Shown here: piece by piece, positions 51,793 to 59,323 of the stretch
Layout of the letters: the number at the start of each line of letters is the position of its first letter
How positions within the stretch are numbered: position 1 is the first letter of the stretch
Assembly: GCA_040770625.1 (NCBI GenBank)
Contig: JAXGIW010000001.1
Location: forward strand, 186,001 to 250,000
Length of the DNA stretch: 64,000 nucleotides
Direction: 5' to 3'
Source of the DNA: 58-81 sp012729145
GTDB lineage: Bacteria; Synergistota; Synergistia; Synergistales; Thermovirgaceae
Translations under genes and position numbers: made by a program
The notes under the pieces: generated by a model
Told to the model about the DNA's origin: nothing
What the model saw: the letters and a program-made list of their open reading frames with translations, nothing else
Database searches by the model: none

Positions 51793-53001
51793 TTAAAGAT
51801 ATGTTCCTTCACGAAGGTAGGCGTTAAGTGCCTCCCTGTCCATATGCTCTATTCCCAGGTCATTGAGGGTAACCCCTTCCGACCAGTAATCGACTCCGGT
51901 CATTACCGACGCAAGGGTTATCATCGATTCTATGACCGGGACCTTCACTCCGAACTTTTTCCCCAACTCCCGGAATATGTGACAGCCAACAGGAATGTCC
52001 TCAGTGATGTAGCGATTGTAAATGGAAAAAGGGCCGGTTCCCAGAGCCAGTTTGTACTGTTCATCGAAGGGGACCTTGAATTTTCCCCCCATGTGTTCCG
52101 AACCGAGAATGTTGGACCTTGAGAAAAAGGACTCTTCTGAGAATTGCTGGATACCCACTCCCATTGCTTCCGCGATGGCGCACTCCTCCTTGTACAGGGC
52201 CAGCTGCACCTTTGAGATAGAGGGGCAGTATGCATGAGAGTATATGGAAAAATCGTGCTTGTCCCCTCCGTAAATAACACCCCAGTTCTCCATGGTCCCG
52301 ACGCCGAGGATAGTCCCTGGGCAGTGGAGGATCGGGTTCACGTTGCTGAAGCCTATGTCCGCGACGGTGTCACCCCTGACGGGATGAACAACCGAATCAA
52401 GAGAAGGAAGATATTGCTTTGACTCGAAGAACTTCTCCTGATCTATCATGGGAAGGGCAGAACCTCTCAGGGAAATGGCCCAGTAGTTCACGCTCACTTC
52501 AGGCATCTGCTGTCCCCCGGCGCTCTTGATCCTTATCCCGTAGGGCTGGCTGCTCCACTCGCCGATTACGATCCTTTTACTGCACCCGGACTCCCTCATC
52601 ATTTTTCGCATTATAAGCGACCCGAAATTCGCGGTGGTGAAGTGTACCACCATTCCGTCCTCCAGGCGGGGGATCAGTTTTTCCAGGAAGGCCTTGTAGC
52701 CGACTGCCGGGAAACTGACGACAATTATCCCTGCCCCTTTTACAGCCTCTTCCATATCGGATGTCACAACGTCGATCTTTGCCAGGCCTTCCCGTTTGAA
52801 CCCGTACAGGCTTTCCTGGATCCCGCTGAGCCGGATCTCACGGTTTTCCTTTATGCACCCCAGTCCCTCGAAAAAATCCGGGAGCTCATAAAGCCTGACC
52901 TCACGCCCGGCAAGGGCCGCGCATGCCGCATGGCCACGGGCAGTAGCGCCTCCTCCGAGGACAGCGATCGGTTTTTCTTGAAGATAATCCATTTTCCCCA
53001 T
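51793..53001 (-). CDS. Opine (octopine/nopaline) dehydrogenase family enzyme
   Basis: Rossmann NAD(P) site at the N-terminus (IAVLGGGATARGHAACAALA), SFPAVGYKAFLEKLIP, then the octopine dehydrogenase domain with FSIYSHAYCPSISKVQLALY and a C-terminal PVIESMITLASVMTGVDYW...LNDLGIE. These enzymes make or split N-(carboxyalkyl) amino acids: opine + NAD(P) gives amino acid, keto acid and NAD(P)H. Being downstream of a TRAP importer and an IclR regulator, the catabolic direction is more likely (inference). ATG 53001 has AGGAGG eight bases upstream, 11 bases after dctM. 402 residues, typical. Confidence 0.87.
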   Translation of the reverse strand: MGKMDYLQEKPIAVLGGGATARGHAACAALAGREVRLYELPDFFEGLGCIKENREIRLSGIQESLYGFKREGLAKIDVVTSDMEEAVKGAGIIVVSFPAVGYKAFLEKLIPRLEDGMVVHFTTANFGSLIMRKMMRESGCSKRIVIGEWSSQPYGIRIKSAGGQQMPEVSVNYWAISLRGSALPMIDQEKFFESKQYLPSLDSVVHPVRGDTVADIGFSNVNPILHCPGTILGVGTMENWGVIYGGDKHDFSIYSHAYCPSISKVQLALYKEECAIAEAMGVGIQQFSEESFFSRSNILGSEHMGGKFKVPFDEQYKLALGTGPFSIYNRYITEDIPVGCHIFRELGKKFGVKVPVIESMITLASVMTGVDYWSEGVTLNDLGIEHMDREALNAYLREGTYL

Positions 53002-53012
53002 AGTTTAACCTC

Positions 53013-54317
53013 CTATATACGGCCCCCTAGAACCAGTCGCGGAAGCCAGAGAGCGAGTTCGGGCAAGTAGGTTACAGCGAGCAGTGTCGGCAGCCACGCA
53101 AAGGTGATAAATACCAGGGCAGGTTTCATCATCTGCGAGACCGGGGTTTTCGCCATACGGCCACCAAAATACAGTGTCGGAGCGGTGGGAGGGGTTACAT
53201 TACCCATCCCCAGATTGGTACCGATGATAGCCGCGAAATGGATCGGGTGAACTCCCAGTGCGGTGACGACCGGAAGCAGAATAGGGGTGCAAAGTAGCAT
53301 GGCACTCACATCGTCCATGATCATACCGATGATTATCATAAAGATGTTGATCATGAACAGAATGACGTACCTGTTCGTAGAGACGGCTGTGAGGGTATTG
53401 ATGATCATATCGGGGAGTCTCTCCTGAACGTAGATCCTGCTCAACATCATTATGCAGTACATCATCAGCATGACGACCCCCGTCGTAGTGGCCGTCTCAA
53501 TGATGACCTCGATGAAGTTGCCGCGGTTAAGACCTCTGTAAACCCAGAATCCAACAGGTATCGAGTAGAGGACTGCCATGGCTGCCGCTTCTGTCGGGGT
53601 CATTATCCCGCCGTATATACCACCGAGCACAATAAAGGGCATGAAGAGGGCGGGCGCGGCTCTTTTGCCCCGATCTCTGAACATGGAAAGCTTCTCTCCC
53701 CTGGACATGACAGGAACGACCTCTATGTTCGGGTCTTTCCGAAGCATGATCAGATTCAGAAGGCTCAACAGGATCATCAGAACAATACCGGGCCCCACCG
53801 TGGCGAGGAAACAGGCTAGCACTGACTGCTGTCCGACCCAGGCGTAGAGGATCATCTGGGAGCTGGGTGGAATTAAAAGCCCCAGCGGGGCAGCGCATGA
53901 GACAAGGGCTGCACTGTGCCCCATGGGGTAGCCCTTTTCCCTGAGCCTCGGGAACATGATCGACCCAATGCAGGAAAGGGTCGCCGCACAGCTTCCGGAG
54001 ATCGAACCGAACACGGCACAGGAAACGACAGCAACAACCCCCAGACCGCCCTTGATGCGTCCCACAAAAATTTCCACAAAATTCACCAGCGAAGTCCCGA
54101 TTCCCCCCCTGTCCATCATTCCGCCCACCATTATGAACAACGGGATAGCCAGAAGGACGATGGAGCTCATCTGGCTGAACCCGTATGGCAAGAGGAAAGA
54201 TGGGTCGTAACCGTGGGTTACCACCATGAAGGTGGTGGAGAGCATGAAGCAGAAGGGAACGGGCAGCCCGAGAAGAAGGGTAATAATAATCAGCAAAAGG
54301 GCAACGGTTATCGCCAT
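53013..54317 (-). CDS. TRAP transporter large permease (DctM)
   Basis: 434 residues, ~12 hydrophobic helices. Family marks: LGLPVPFCFMLSTTFMVVT, AIPLFIMVGGMMDRGGIG, GSISGSCAATLSCIGSIMFP, LLIPPSSQMILYAWVG and MGNVTPPTAPTLYFGGRMA. Sodium-driven permease that accepts substrate from DctP. The ATG at 54317 is preferred over one two codons upstream because it leaves eight bases after AGGAGG. Third TRAP gene of the operon. Confidence 0.95.
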   Translation of the reverse strand: MAITVALLLIIITLLLGLPVPFCFMLSTTFMVVTHGYDPSFLLPYGFSQMSSIVLLAIPLFIMVGGMMDRGGIGTSLVNFVEIFVGRIKGGLGVVAVVSCAVFGSISGSCAATLSCIGSIMFPRLREKGYPMGHSAALVSCAAPLGLLIPPSSQMILYAWVGQQSVLACFLATVGPGIVLMILLSLLNLIMLRKDPNIEVVPVMSRGEKLSMFRDRGKRAAPALFMPFIVLGGIYGGIMTPTEAAAMAVLYSIPVGFWVYRGLNRGNFIEVIIETATTTGVVMLMMYCIMMLSRIYVQERLPDMIINTLTAVSTNRYVILFMINIFMIIIGMIMDDVSAMLLCTPILLPVVTALGVHPIHFAAIIGTNLGMGNVTPPTAPTLYFGGRMAKTPVSQMMKPALVFITFAWLPTLLAVTYLPELALWLPRLVLGGRI

Positions 54318-54410
54318 GCCCATTCCCTCCTATTTCCTGTCCTAACGCGGTCTGCAGGATCATTGTCACGATCGTGCTTGGCGGAACGGGAACAGATGAC
54401 AGATCTCATA

Positions 54411-54932
54411 TCAGGCCTCCCTCTCCCGGCCCATGGAAACGAATACAAAGAGATCTTCAATGAAGTAGACGATCGAATACATGGACATAAGGGCATACCC
54501 CAACAAAACTGAAGATTGGGAAATGTAGATGGGTATCCTCAACCCGGTTGTTCTTGGCATCCAGGTAATGCTGTACCGGACCATCCCTACAGCCCATACT
54601 GTGAACAGAATGCAGAGGGCCGACACGGTGAAATTAACCAGTACGCTGAGCAAAGCTCTTGCCCTGGGTCTCAGCATCTGGGGGATGATATCGGCCTTGA
54701 CATGGCTCTTCTCGAAGACCCCGTAGGAACTGCCCATGAAATAGAGCCAGAAAGCTGCTATTACCACTATCTCCTCGATCCCGAAAAGATCTGATTTGAA
54801 CACATATCTCAGGACCACCTCGGCACACATTATCAGCACAACGAAAAGGCTGGTTAGTACCAAGAGAATACGTTGCAGACCCAAGATCGACTTCCAGAAA
54901 AGCGACCTTTTGATCGATCCAATGAGATTCAC
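54411..54932 (-). CDS. TRAP transporter small permease (DctQ)
   Basis: 173 residues with four helices: LQRILLVLTSLFVVLIMCAE, EIVVIAAFWLYFMGSSYGVF (conserved EE..A-W..-MG region), LLSVLVNFTVSALCILFTVW and SVLLGYALMSMYSIVYFIED. Partner of DctM. GTG start at 54932 behind GGAGGGG. A strong hairpin separates it from dctP upstream. Confidence 0.93.
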   Translation of the reverse strand: MNLIGSIKRSLFWKSILGLQRILLVLTSLFVVLIMCAEVVLRYVFKSDLFGIEEIVVIAAFWLYFMGSSYGVFEKSHVKADIIPQMLRPRARALLSVLVNFTVSALCILFTVWAVGMVRYSITWMPRTTGLRIPIYISQSSVLLGYALMSMYSIVYFIEDLFVFVSMGREREA

Positions 54933-54952
54933 ATTTGACCCCTCCAGAGAAA

Positions 54953-54981
54953 CGCCGGGCAGGTTGTGAACCTGCCCGGCG
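54953..54981 (-). terminator. Intercistronic hairpin between dctP and dctQ
   Basis: CGCCGGGCAGGTT (54953-54965) pairs perfectly with AACCTGCCCGGCG (54969-54981), loop of three; minus-strand sequence then reads TTTCTC. Such hairpins commonly protect the binding-protein message and lower expression of the permeases. Confidence 0.8.
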
Positions 54982-54992
54982 AAAGGGATGGT

Positions 54993-56009
54993 CTATTGAA
55001 GCGATTCCTTGATCTTGTCCAGGGTTTCCTTGCCGTAGGTGCTCTCCAGCTTGGGCCAGGTGGTATTGCGAATGTATTCCGCAAGTTCGGCCATTTCACT
55101 TCCGGAGATGGGGATTATCTCCACACCGGCTTCAGCGAGTTTCTCCTGGTACTCGACGTCCTCAGCGTTACTGTCGGCAAAGCTCTTGTCGGCCTGTTCA
55201 TTAACGGCGTCAAGGATGACCTTCTGGTCCTCGGGAGAGATCTTGTTCCAAATATCCTTCCCGATTATGTAGCCTGTCTGGTCGAAGAGGCAGTTGTAGG
55301 GAATGTAATACTTTATAACGTCACGGAAGCTGAGATAGTTTATCTGTGACGATCCTCCTATCCAACCGTCGCAGACCCCTGTCTGGATTGCACTGTAGGT
55401 GTCGGCATAGGGGATGCTTGCGGTCCTGAATCCGAGATCCTCCGCTGTCTCCTTGTAGACCGCAAGCGGAGCGACCCTGATCATGGCATCCTTTGGCGTG
55501 CCTGCTTTAACCGGATCTTTTGGTTTCCTGGCAAGCCCTACACCCACAAAACCATCACCGTAGATCCTCAGAAGCCTGACCCCAAGTTTGTCGAGAGAAT
55601 CCTCAATGATCGAGTAGACATAGGAGCCGGGGGATAGCTGTTCCTGCATCCCCTCTCCCGTCTCGGCCAGGAAAGGAAGGGAACCTACTTCAAGCATGAC
55701 GTCGAATTGGCTCGGCAAGAATATGAGCCCCATCTCAATGGTCCCACGCCGGATCTCCTCAAAGACCTGTGTGTAATCTCCCAGCTGGTTAGCAGGGAAG
55801 ATATCAAGAATGATCCTCCCCTCGGTCCCCTTTTCGACAATATCCTTAATAGTGTATAGTGATTTGGTTCCACGGTATTCCGGGGCGGAAATGCCTGCGA
55901 CCTTGAGGGTCAACTTGTCTTTGGCGAGACTTGGGGTAGCCGCCCCGGTTACTATGAAGCATCCAAGGACGAAGACGGCAAGAACTGCAAAAGCAATATT
56001 TCTTTTCAT
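54993..56009 (-). CDS. TRAP transporter substrate-binding protein (DctP)
   Basis: Signal peptide from the ATG at 56009 (MKRNIAFAVLAVFVLGCFIV...TPSLA), chosen because AAAGGAGAG lies just upstream. The mature part shows the DctP fold: FPANQLGDYTQVFEEIRRG, LRIYGDGFVGVGLARKP, MIRVAPLAVYKETAEDLGFR (the conserved Arg that grips a substrate carboxylate) and PYADTYSAIQTGVCDGWIGG. 338 residues, periplasmic. Ligand is expected to be a carboxylate; an opine-like compound is suggested by the downstream enzyme. Confidence 0.94.
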   Translation of the reverse strand: MKRNIAFAVLAVFVLGCFIVTGAATPSLAKDKLTLKVAGISAPEYRGTKSLYTIKDIVEKGTEGRIILDIFPANQLGDYTQVFEEIRRGTIEMGLIFLPSQFDVMLEVGSLPFLAETGEGMQEQLSPGSYVYSIIEDSLDKLGVRLLRIYGDGFVGVGLARKPKDPVKAGTPKDAMIRVAPLAVYKETAEDLGFRTASIPYADTYSAIQTGVCDGWIGGSSQINYLSFRDVIKYYIPYNCLFDQTGYIIGKDIWNKISPEDQKVILDAVNEQADKSFADSNAEDVEYQEKLAEAGVEIIPISGSEMAELAEYIRNTTWPKLESTYGKETLDKIKESLQ

Positions 56010-56083
56010 GGCTATCTCTCCTTTTTTTCTGGTTTGTCCTCCCATTCAGCAATAGTCTCCTCTCAGTGAACCGCCTCCCTTTA

Positions 56084-56836
56084 CTAGTGTCTGAACTGCA
56101 GATTGTACGACAGCTCTTCAGCCCCTTCCTTCAAGGCTTGTATCCATTCATCAACATTCCCATCGGTGGCATGGGCCTTTGGTGCGGCAAGGGCAAGGCA
56201 TGACCATACCCTCCCATCCTTGTCAAAAACAGGAACGGCAATAGACAGGATGCCCAGGCTGAAGGTTTCATCCTCAAGTGCGTAACCCCTTTCGCGTATG
56301 ATCCTGTATTCGTCCATCAGCTGGTCAAGATCGGTCATTGTTTTCGAAGTTCTTTTCTCCAGCTTCATGGATCCAAGGATCTCGCGTATATGCCCGGGGT
56401 CCTGGTATGCGCACAGGACCATGGCTGAGGCACCGGAGTTCAGGGGAAGACTCATGCCAATGAAATCGTTGTACTCGTAAATACCGTCTTTTACGCTGTT
56501 CTTGTAGGCCGGAAAGGCCCTGTCGCCTTCCCAGATGGTCAAGTAGGTCGTCTCCTGGAATGACCTGGAAATGCGGAAGAGAAGGGGCTTCGCGATCTGT
56601 TCTATTCCCTTGAAGCGGCTGTATACGTTTCCCAGACGTAACATTATGGGGCCCAGGTGATATTTCTTCGAGGAAGGATCCTGAATTACGAAGTTGTGTT
56701 TCTTCATGACATTTATCAGCTTGAAGGCACCACTTTTACCCATTCCGACGTGAGAGGCAAGTTCTGAAAGGTTGAGCTCGTATGGCGAATCGCCAAGGCG
56801 TTTAAGGATCATGAGAGACTTTTCAAGACTGCTCAT
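56084..56836 (-). CDS. IclR family transcriptional regulator of the TRAP/opine operon
   Basis: N-terminal winged helix (~1-75: SSLEKSLMILKRLGDSPYEL, LSELASHVGMGKSGAFKLIN) and C-terminal effector domain (~85-245: FRISRSFQETTYLTIWEG, SGASAMVLCAYQDPG, GYALEDETFSLGILSIAVPV). ATG 56836 has AAGGAGGAGGG upstream; the frame extends 24 codons further but would overlap the operator. It is first in the operon and so probably autoregulated through the palindrome at 56848. 250 residues. Confidence 0.93.
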   Translation of the reverse strand: MSSLEKSLMILKRLGDSPYELNLSELASHVGMGKSGAFKLINVMKKHNFVIQDPSSKKYHLGPIMLRLGNVYSRFKGIEQIAKPLLFRISRSFQETTYLTIWEGDRAFPAYKNSVKDGIYEYNDFIGMSLPLNSGASAMVLCAYQDPGHIREILGSMKLEKRTSKTMTDLDQLMDEYRIIRERGYALEDETFSLGILSIAVPVFDKDGRVWSCLALAAPKAHATDGNVDEWIQALKEGAEELSYNLQFRH

Positions 56837-56847
56837 TTCCCTCCTCC

Positions 56848-56866
56848 TTTTTCCTAATAGGAAAAA
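56848..56866. promoter_or_regulatory. Candidate IclR operator, perfect 9-bp inverted repeat
   Basis: TTTTTCCTA, one base, TAGGAAAAA; a second overlapping GGAAA-x5-TTTCC pair lies at 56860-56874. The site is between the -10 box and the ribosome binding site of iclR, where a bound regulator would block the operon. Confidence 0.6.
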
Positions 56867-56890
56867 AGGTTTCCAAATTTTGCATAAGTG

Positions 56891-56919
56891 ATTATACCAG
56901 CCAGACATGGAACTGTCAA
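56891..56919 (-). promoter_or_regulatory. Consensus promoter of the IclR/TRAP/opine operon
   Basis: On the minus strand TTGACA (56919-56914), 17-base spacer, TATAAT (56896-56891): full match to the sigma-70 consensus with ideal spacing. Such strength suggests tight repression when the substrate is absent. Confidence 0.85.
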
Positions 56920-56974
56920 ATCAACCCCAAGAACAATCACATAGATAAAGCAGTGAATTGGATTCTCCTCTGTT

Positions 56975-57004
56975 TTGAACCCTCCTGGCAGGTTAGAATA
57001 AGAT
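56975..57004 (+). promoter_or_regulatory. Promoter of the divergent aminotransferase
   Basis: TTGAAC (56975-56980), 18-base spacer, TAAGAT (56999-57004); the start codon is 31 bases downstream behind CAGGAGG. Confidence 0.5.
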
Positions 57005-57034
57005 AGGTGATAAGACCTTACAGGAGGACGACCG

Positions 57035-58159
57035 ATGAAGATAGAACCCTTTGGCGTAGAGCAGTGGATGAATCGCTGGGAGACACTTGCCGTCAACAAC
57101 ATCGCAGAGACTTGCGTGGATTCGCTGCTCCTCTACGAACTGCTTGAGATGTCGGGCCGCAAGGAGGAGGTCATGGTAGATCTCCTGGGCACCCGGATGA
57201 CCTACGGGGACATAAAGGGGAGCGAGAGGCTCCGGGGCCTGATAGGGGAGCTCTACGAGGACAGGGATCCGGAGAGAGTTTTGATAATGAACGGCGGGTC
57301 GGCAGCCAACTTCCTGGCGCTCTTTACCATCGTGGGTCCCGGAGAAAGGGTGATCAGCGTCTGGCCCACCTACCAGCAGCTCACCAGCATCCCAAAGGCT
57401 TTCGGGGCAAAAGTGGATATCCTTCAACTGCGGCCCGAAAATTTCTGGCTTCCAGATACCGATGAACTAGAGAAGATGGCTGAAAGCGGCGTAGACCTGA
57501 TCTGCCTGAACAACCCCAACAACCCTACAGGGTCCCTAATGGACAGGGAGACGCTGGAGAGGATAGCAGTGATAGCACGTAAACACGGGGCCTGGGTACT
57601 CTGCGACGAAGCCTACCGCGGTCTGGTCCACGAACCCGGTGTTTCGGTCTCGTCAATGGCTGACATCTACGAAAAAGGCGTAAGCACGGGCAGCATGTCC
57701 AAGGTCTTCTCTCTGGCCGGTCTAAGGAGCGGATGGATGACCGGACCCAGAGAGTTCATCGAAGAGGCCTTTTCTAGGAGGGACTACACCACTATCAGTT
57801 GCGGACCCCTTGTGGACGCCCTGGCAACCGTTGCCCTTGAGAACCGGGACAAGATCACGGAGAGGAACCTTAAGATCATCAGGGAGAGCGTCGGCCTGCT
57901 TGGGGAATGGATCGACTCAGAACCTCTCTTCCACTGGGTTAAGCCAACGGCTGGTACAACTGCCTTTGTGGGCTACGACCTGGATATACCATCCGACGAG
58001 TTCTGCGTGGACCTGCTTGGTACCACGGGGACATTTCTTCTCCCGGGTAGCTGTTTCGGGATCGACAAGAGGCTGCGTTTCGGATACGCCTATGGAACCG
58101 ATGCGCTGAAACGGGGGCTTGAGTCGCTATCGGGGTGGGTGAGGGAGCGTGAATCGTGA
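57035..58159 (+). CDS. PLP-dependent aminotransferase, class I, divergent from opine operon
   Basis: Fold type I: IMNGGSAANFLALFTIVGPG (cofactor loop), LICLNNPNNPTGSLMD, VLCDEAYRGLVHEP and STGSMSKVFSLAGLRSGWM with the Schiff-base Lys; LRFGYAYG holds the carboxylate-binding Arg near the end. 374 residues, cytoplasmic. It is distinct from the aminotransferase at 50495 and closer to the aspartate/aromatic or capreomycidine-synthase-like group. ATG 57035 follows CAGGAGG. The final codons CGT GAA TCG TGA lie in a heptamer repeat, so the stop comes from the repeat. Confidence 0.9.
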   Translation: MKIEPFGVEQWMNRWETLAVNNIAETCVDSLLLYELLEMSGRKEEVMVDLLGTRMTYGDIKGSERLRGLIGELYEDRDPERVLIMNGGSAANFLALFTIVGPGERVISVWPTYQQLTSIPKAFGAKVDILQLRPENFWLPDTDELEKMAESGVDLICLNNPNNPTGSLMDRETLERIAVIARKHGAWVLCDEAYRGLVHEPGVSVSSMADIYEKGVSTGSMSKVFSLAGLRSGWMTGPREFIEEAFSRRDYTTISCGPLVDALATVALENRDKITERNLKIIRESVGLLGEWIDSEPLFHWVKPTAGTTAFVGYDLDIPSDEFCVDLLGTTGTFLLPGSCFGIDKRLRFGYAYGTDALKRGLESLSGWVRERES

Positions 58160-58473
58160 GACGTAACTCGGAAAACCCTTTAATCGTGAATCGTAAACCG
58201 TGTCGCAAGTTCTGGAGATATCGTCATCCCGAATCCGCCTGCTGTCGGACGAGGCGGGACGTCCGCCTATCGGCGGAGAACTGATCCAACAGCCCCTTGT
58301 TCAGATTCCTCGTCGTTGCACTACTCGGGATTACATAAAAAGGTTCCTACCTCATCACTTCGTTCGGGGTACTTCGTCTGTAGCCCTAAACTACGCTGGA
58401 GGTGCGCTTAGGGTACTTAGTATGTGGTACAAGATCTTTTTTTTCGGTTCACGGTTCACGATTCACGGTTCAC
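58149..58473. repeat. Composite intergenic element: heptamer arms around palindromic repeats
   Basis: Left arm GTGAATC, GTGAGAC, GTAACTC (58149-58169) and GTGAATC, GTAAACC (58186-58199). Core: GC-rich palindromes near 58227-58276, a 32-bp dispersed element (58303-58334) and a CTTCG/GGTACTT-rich block (58350-58430). Right arm GGTTCAC, GGTTCAC, GATTCAC, GGTTCAC (58446-58473). It fills the gap between two convergent genes and contains both stop codons. No gene is supported inside it. Confidence 0.85.
58303..58334. repeat. Dispersed ATTCCGAG/GAGGAATC element, copy 2
   Basis: The reverse complement matches 14487-14518 at 24 of 32 positions. Lies within the composite element. Confidence 0.65.
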
Positions 58474-59323
58474 GGATCTGAAGGCACTCCCCGGAAACGA
58501 CCCCCTCGGCGACGGCCGTGGTCTGCCCCTTGAGGAAGAGACGAACCCTGCCGGGACCCTCTTCGTCGATGAGGACAGTATTTACCCCTCCGGGGTTTCT
58601 GACCTCCACCGGGGTTGACACCTTGCCCTCCAGCCATGCAGCGACTGCGCCTGCGGTTGAGCCGGTACCACAGGACATGGTGAAATCGTTGACGCCCCGT
58701 TCGTAGGTCCGGAGGTCGATCTCCCCGGTGGTCCTGATCTTCATGAAGTTCACGTTCGTTCCCTGGGGGAAACGCTCCCTGTCGGACTGGAAGGCCCTGG
58801 CGATCCTGGCAAGATCCATTTCAGCCCTTTCATCCCCCGGGTCCTGGAAGATCACCGTATGGGGAACCCCGACATTAAGCTGACTGTAGACTAACCTCTC
58901 GCCGGAGAGTATCAGAACCTGTCCCCTGAGTGCCGATGCTGTTTCGAGGACCCCCATGTCGAGGGTTGCAAAGACCCCCTCCACCTCTGCCACTACGGGC
59001 CCTGCCAGGGTGTCGATGGTCATCCTGGCTGGAGCCATACCCTTCTCGAAGGCGTAACGGGCCAGGCACCTGGCGCCGTTGCCGCACATCTCCCCTTCGG
59101 ATCCGTCGCAGTTGAAGAGGCGCATACGGATATCGCCCCTATCACTCCTTTCAACGGCCATCAGCCCGTCCCCACCGATGGACGTCCTCCTTCGGCAGAG
59201 GCGAAGCGCAAGATCCGGGAGTTCATGGCCAGGTATCTCCCCCAACCTGTTGTCGATGATCAGAAAGTCGTTGCCGTTTCCGTGCATCTTGGTGAAGAGG
59301 ATCCCCTCTCCCGACGTGTTCAT
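58463..59323 (-). CDS. dapF: Diaminopimelate epimerase
   Basis: Interconverts LL- and meso-diaminopimelate for lysine and peptidoglycan. Two catalytic Cys are visible: FNCDGSEGEMCGNGARCLAR (proton-abstracting Cys) and DFTMSCGTGSTAGA. FTKMHGNGNDFLIIDN is the family N-terminus. The ATG at 59323 overlaps the stop of the GAF-PAS gene (ATGA), so translation is coupled; a GTG seven codons earlier is less likely. 286 residues. Its C-terminal codons (CGT GAA CCG TGA) are heptamer-repeat sequence. Confidence 0.94.
   Translation of the reverse strand: MNTSGEGILFTKMHGNGNDFLIIDNRLGEIPGHELPDLALRLCRRRTSIGGDGLMAVERSDRGDIRMRLFNCDGSEGEMCGNGARCLARYAFEKGMAPARMTIDTLAGPVVAEVEGVFATLDMGVLETASALRGQVLILSGERLVYSQLNVGVPHTVIFQDPGDERAEMDLARIARAFQSDRERFPQGTNVNFMKIRTTGEIDLRTYERGVNDFTMSCGTGSTAGAVAAWLEGKVSTPVEVRNPGGVNTVLIDEEGPGRVRLFLKGQTTAVAEGVVSGECLQIREP

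Noticed and set aside
58200..58481. A 93-codon plus-strand frame in the gap between the aminotransferase and dapF
   Set aside because: It is made entirely of repeat sequence (heptamers and palindromes) with no ribosome binding site.
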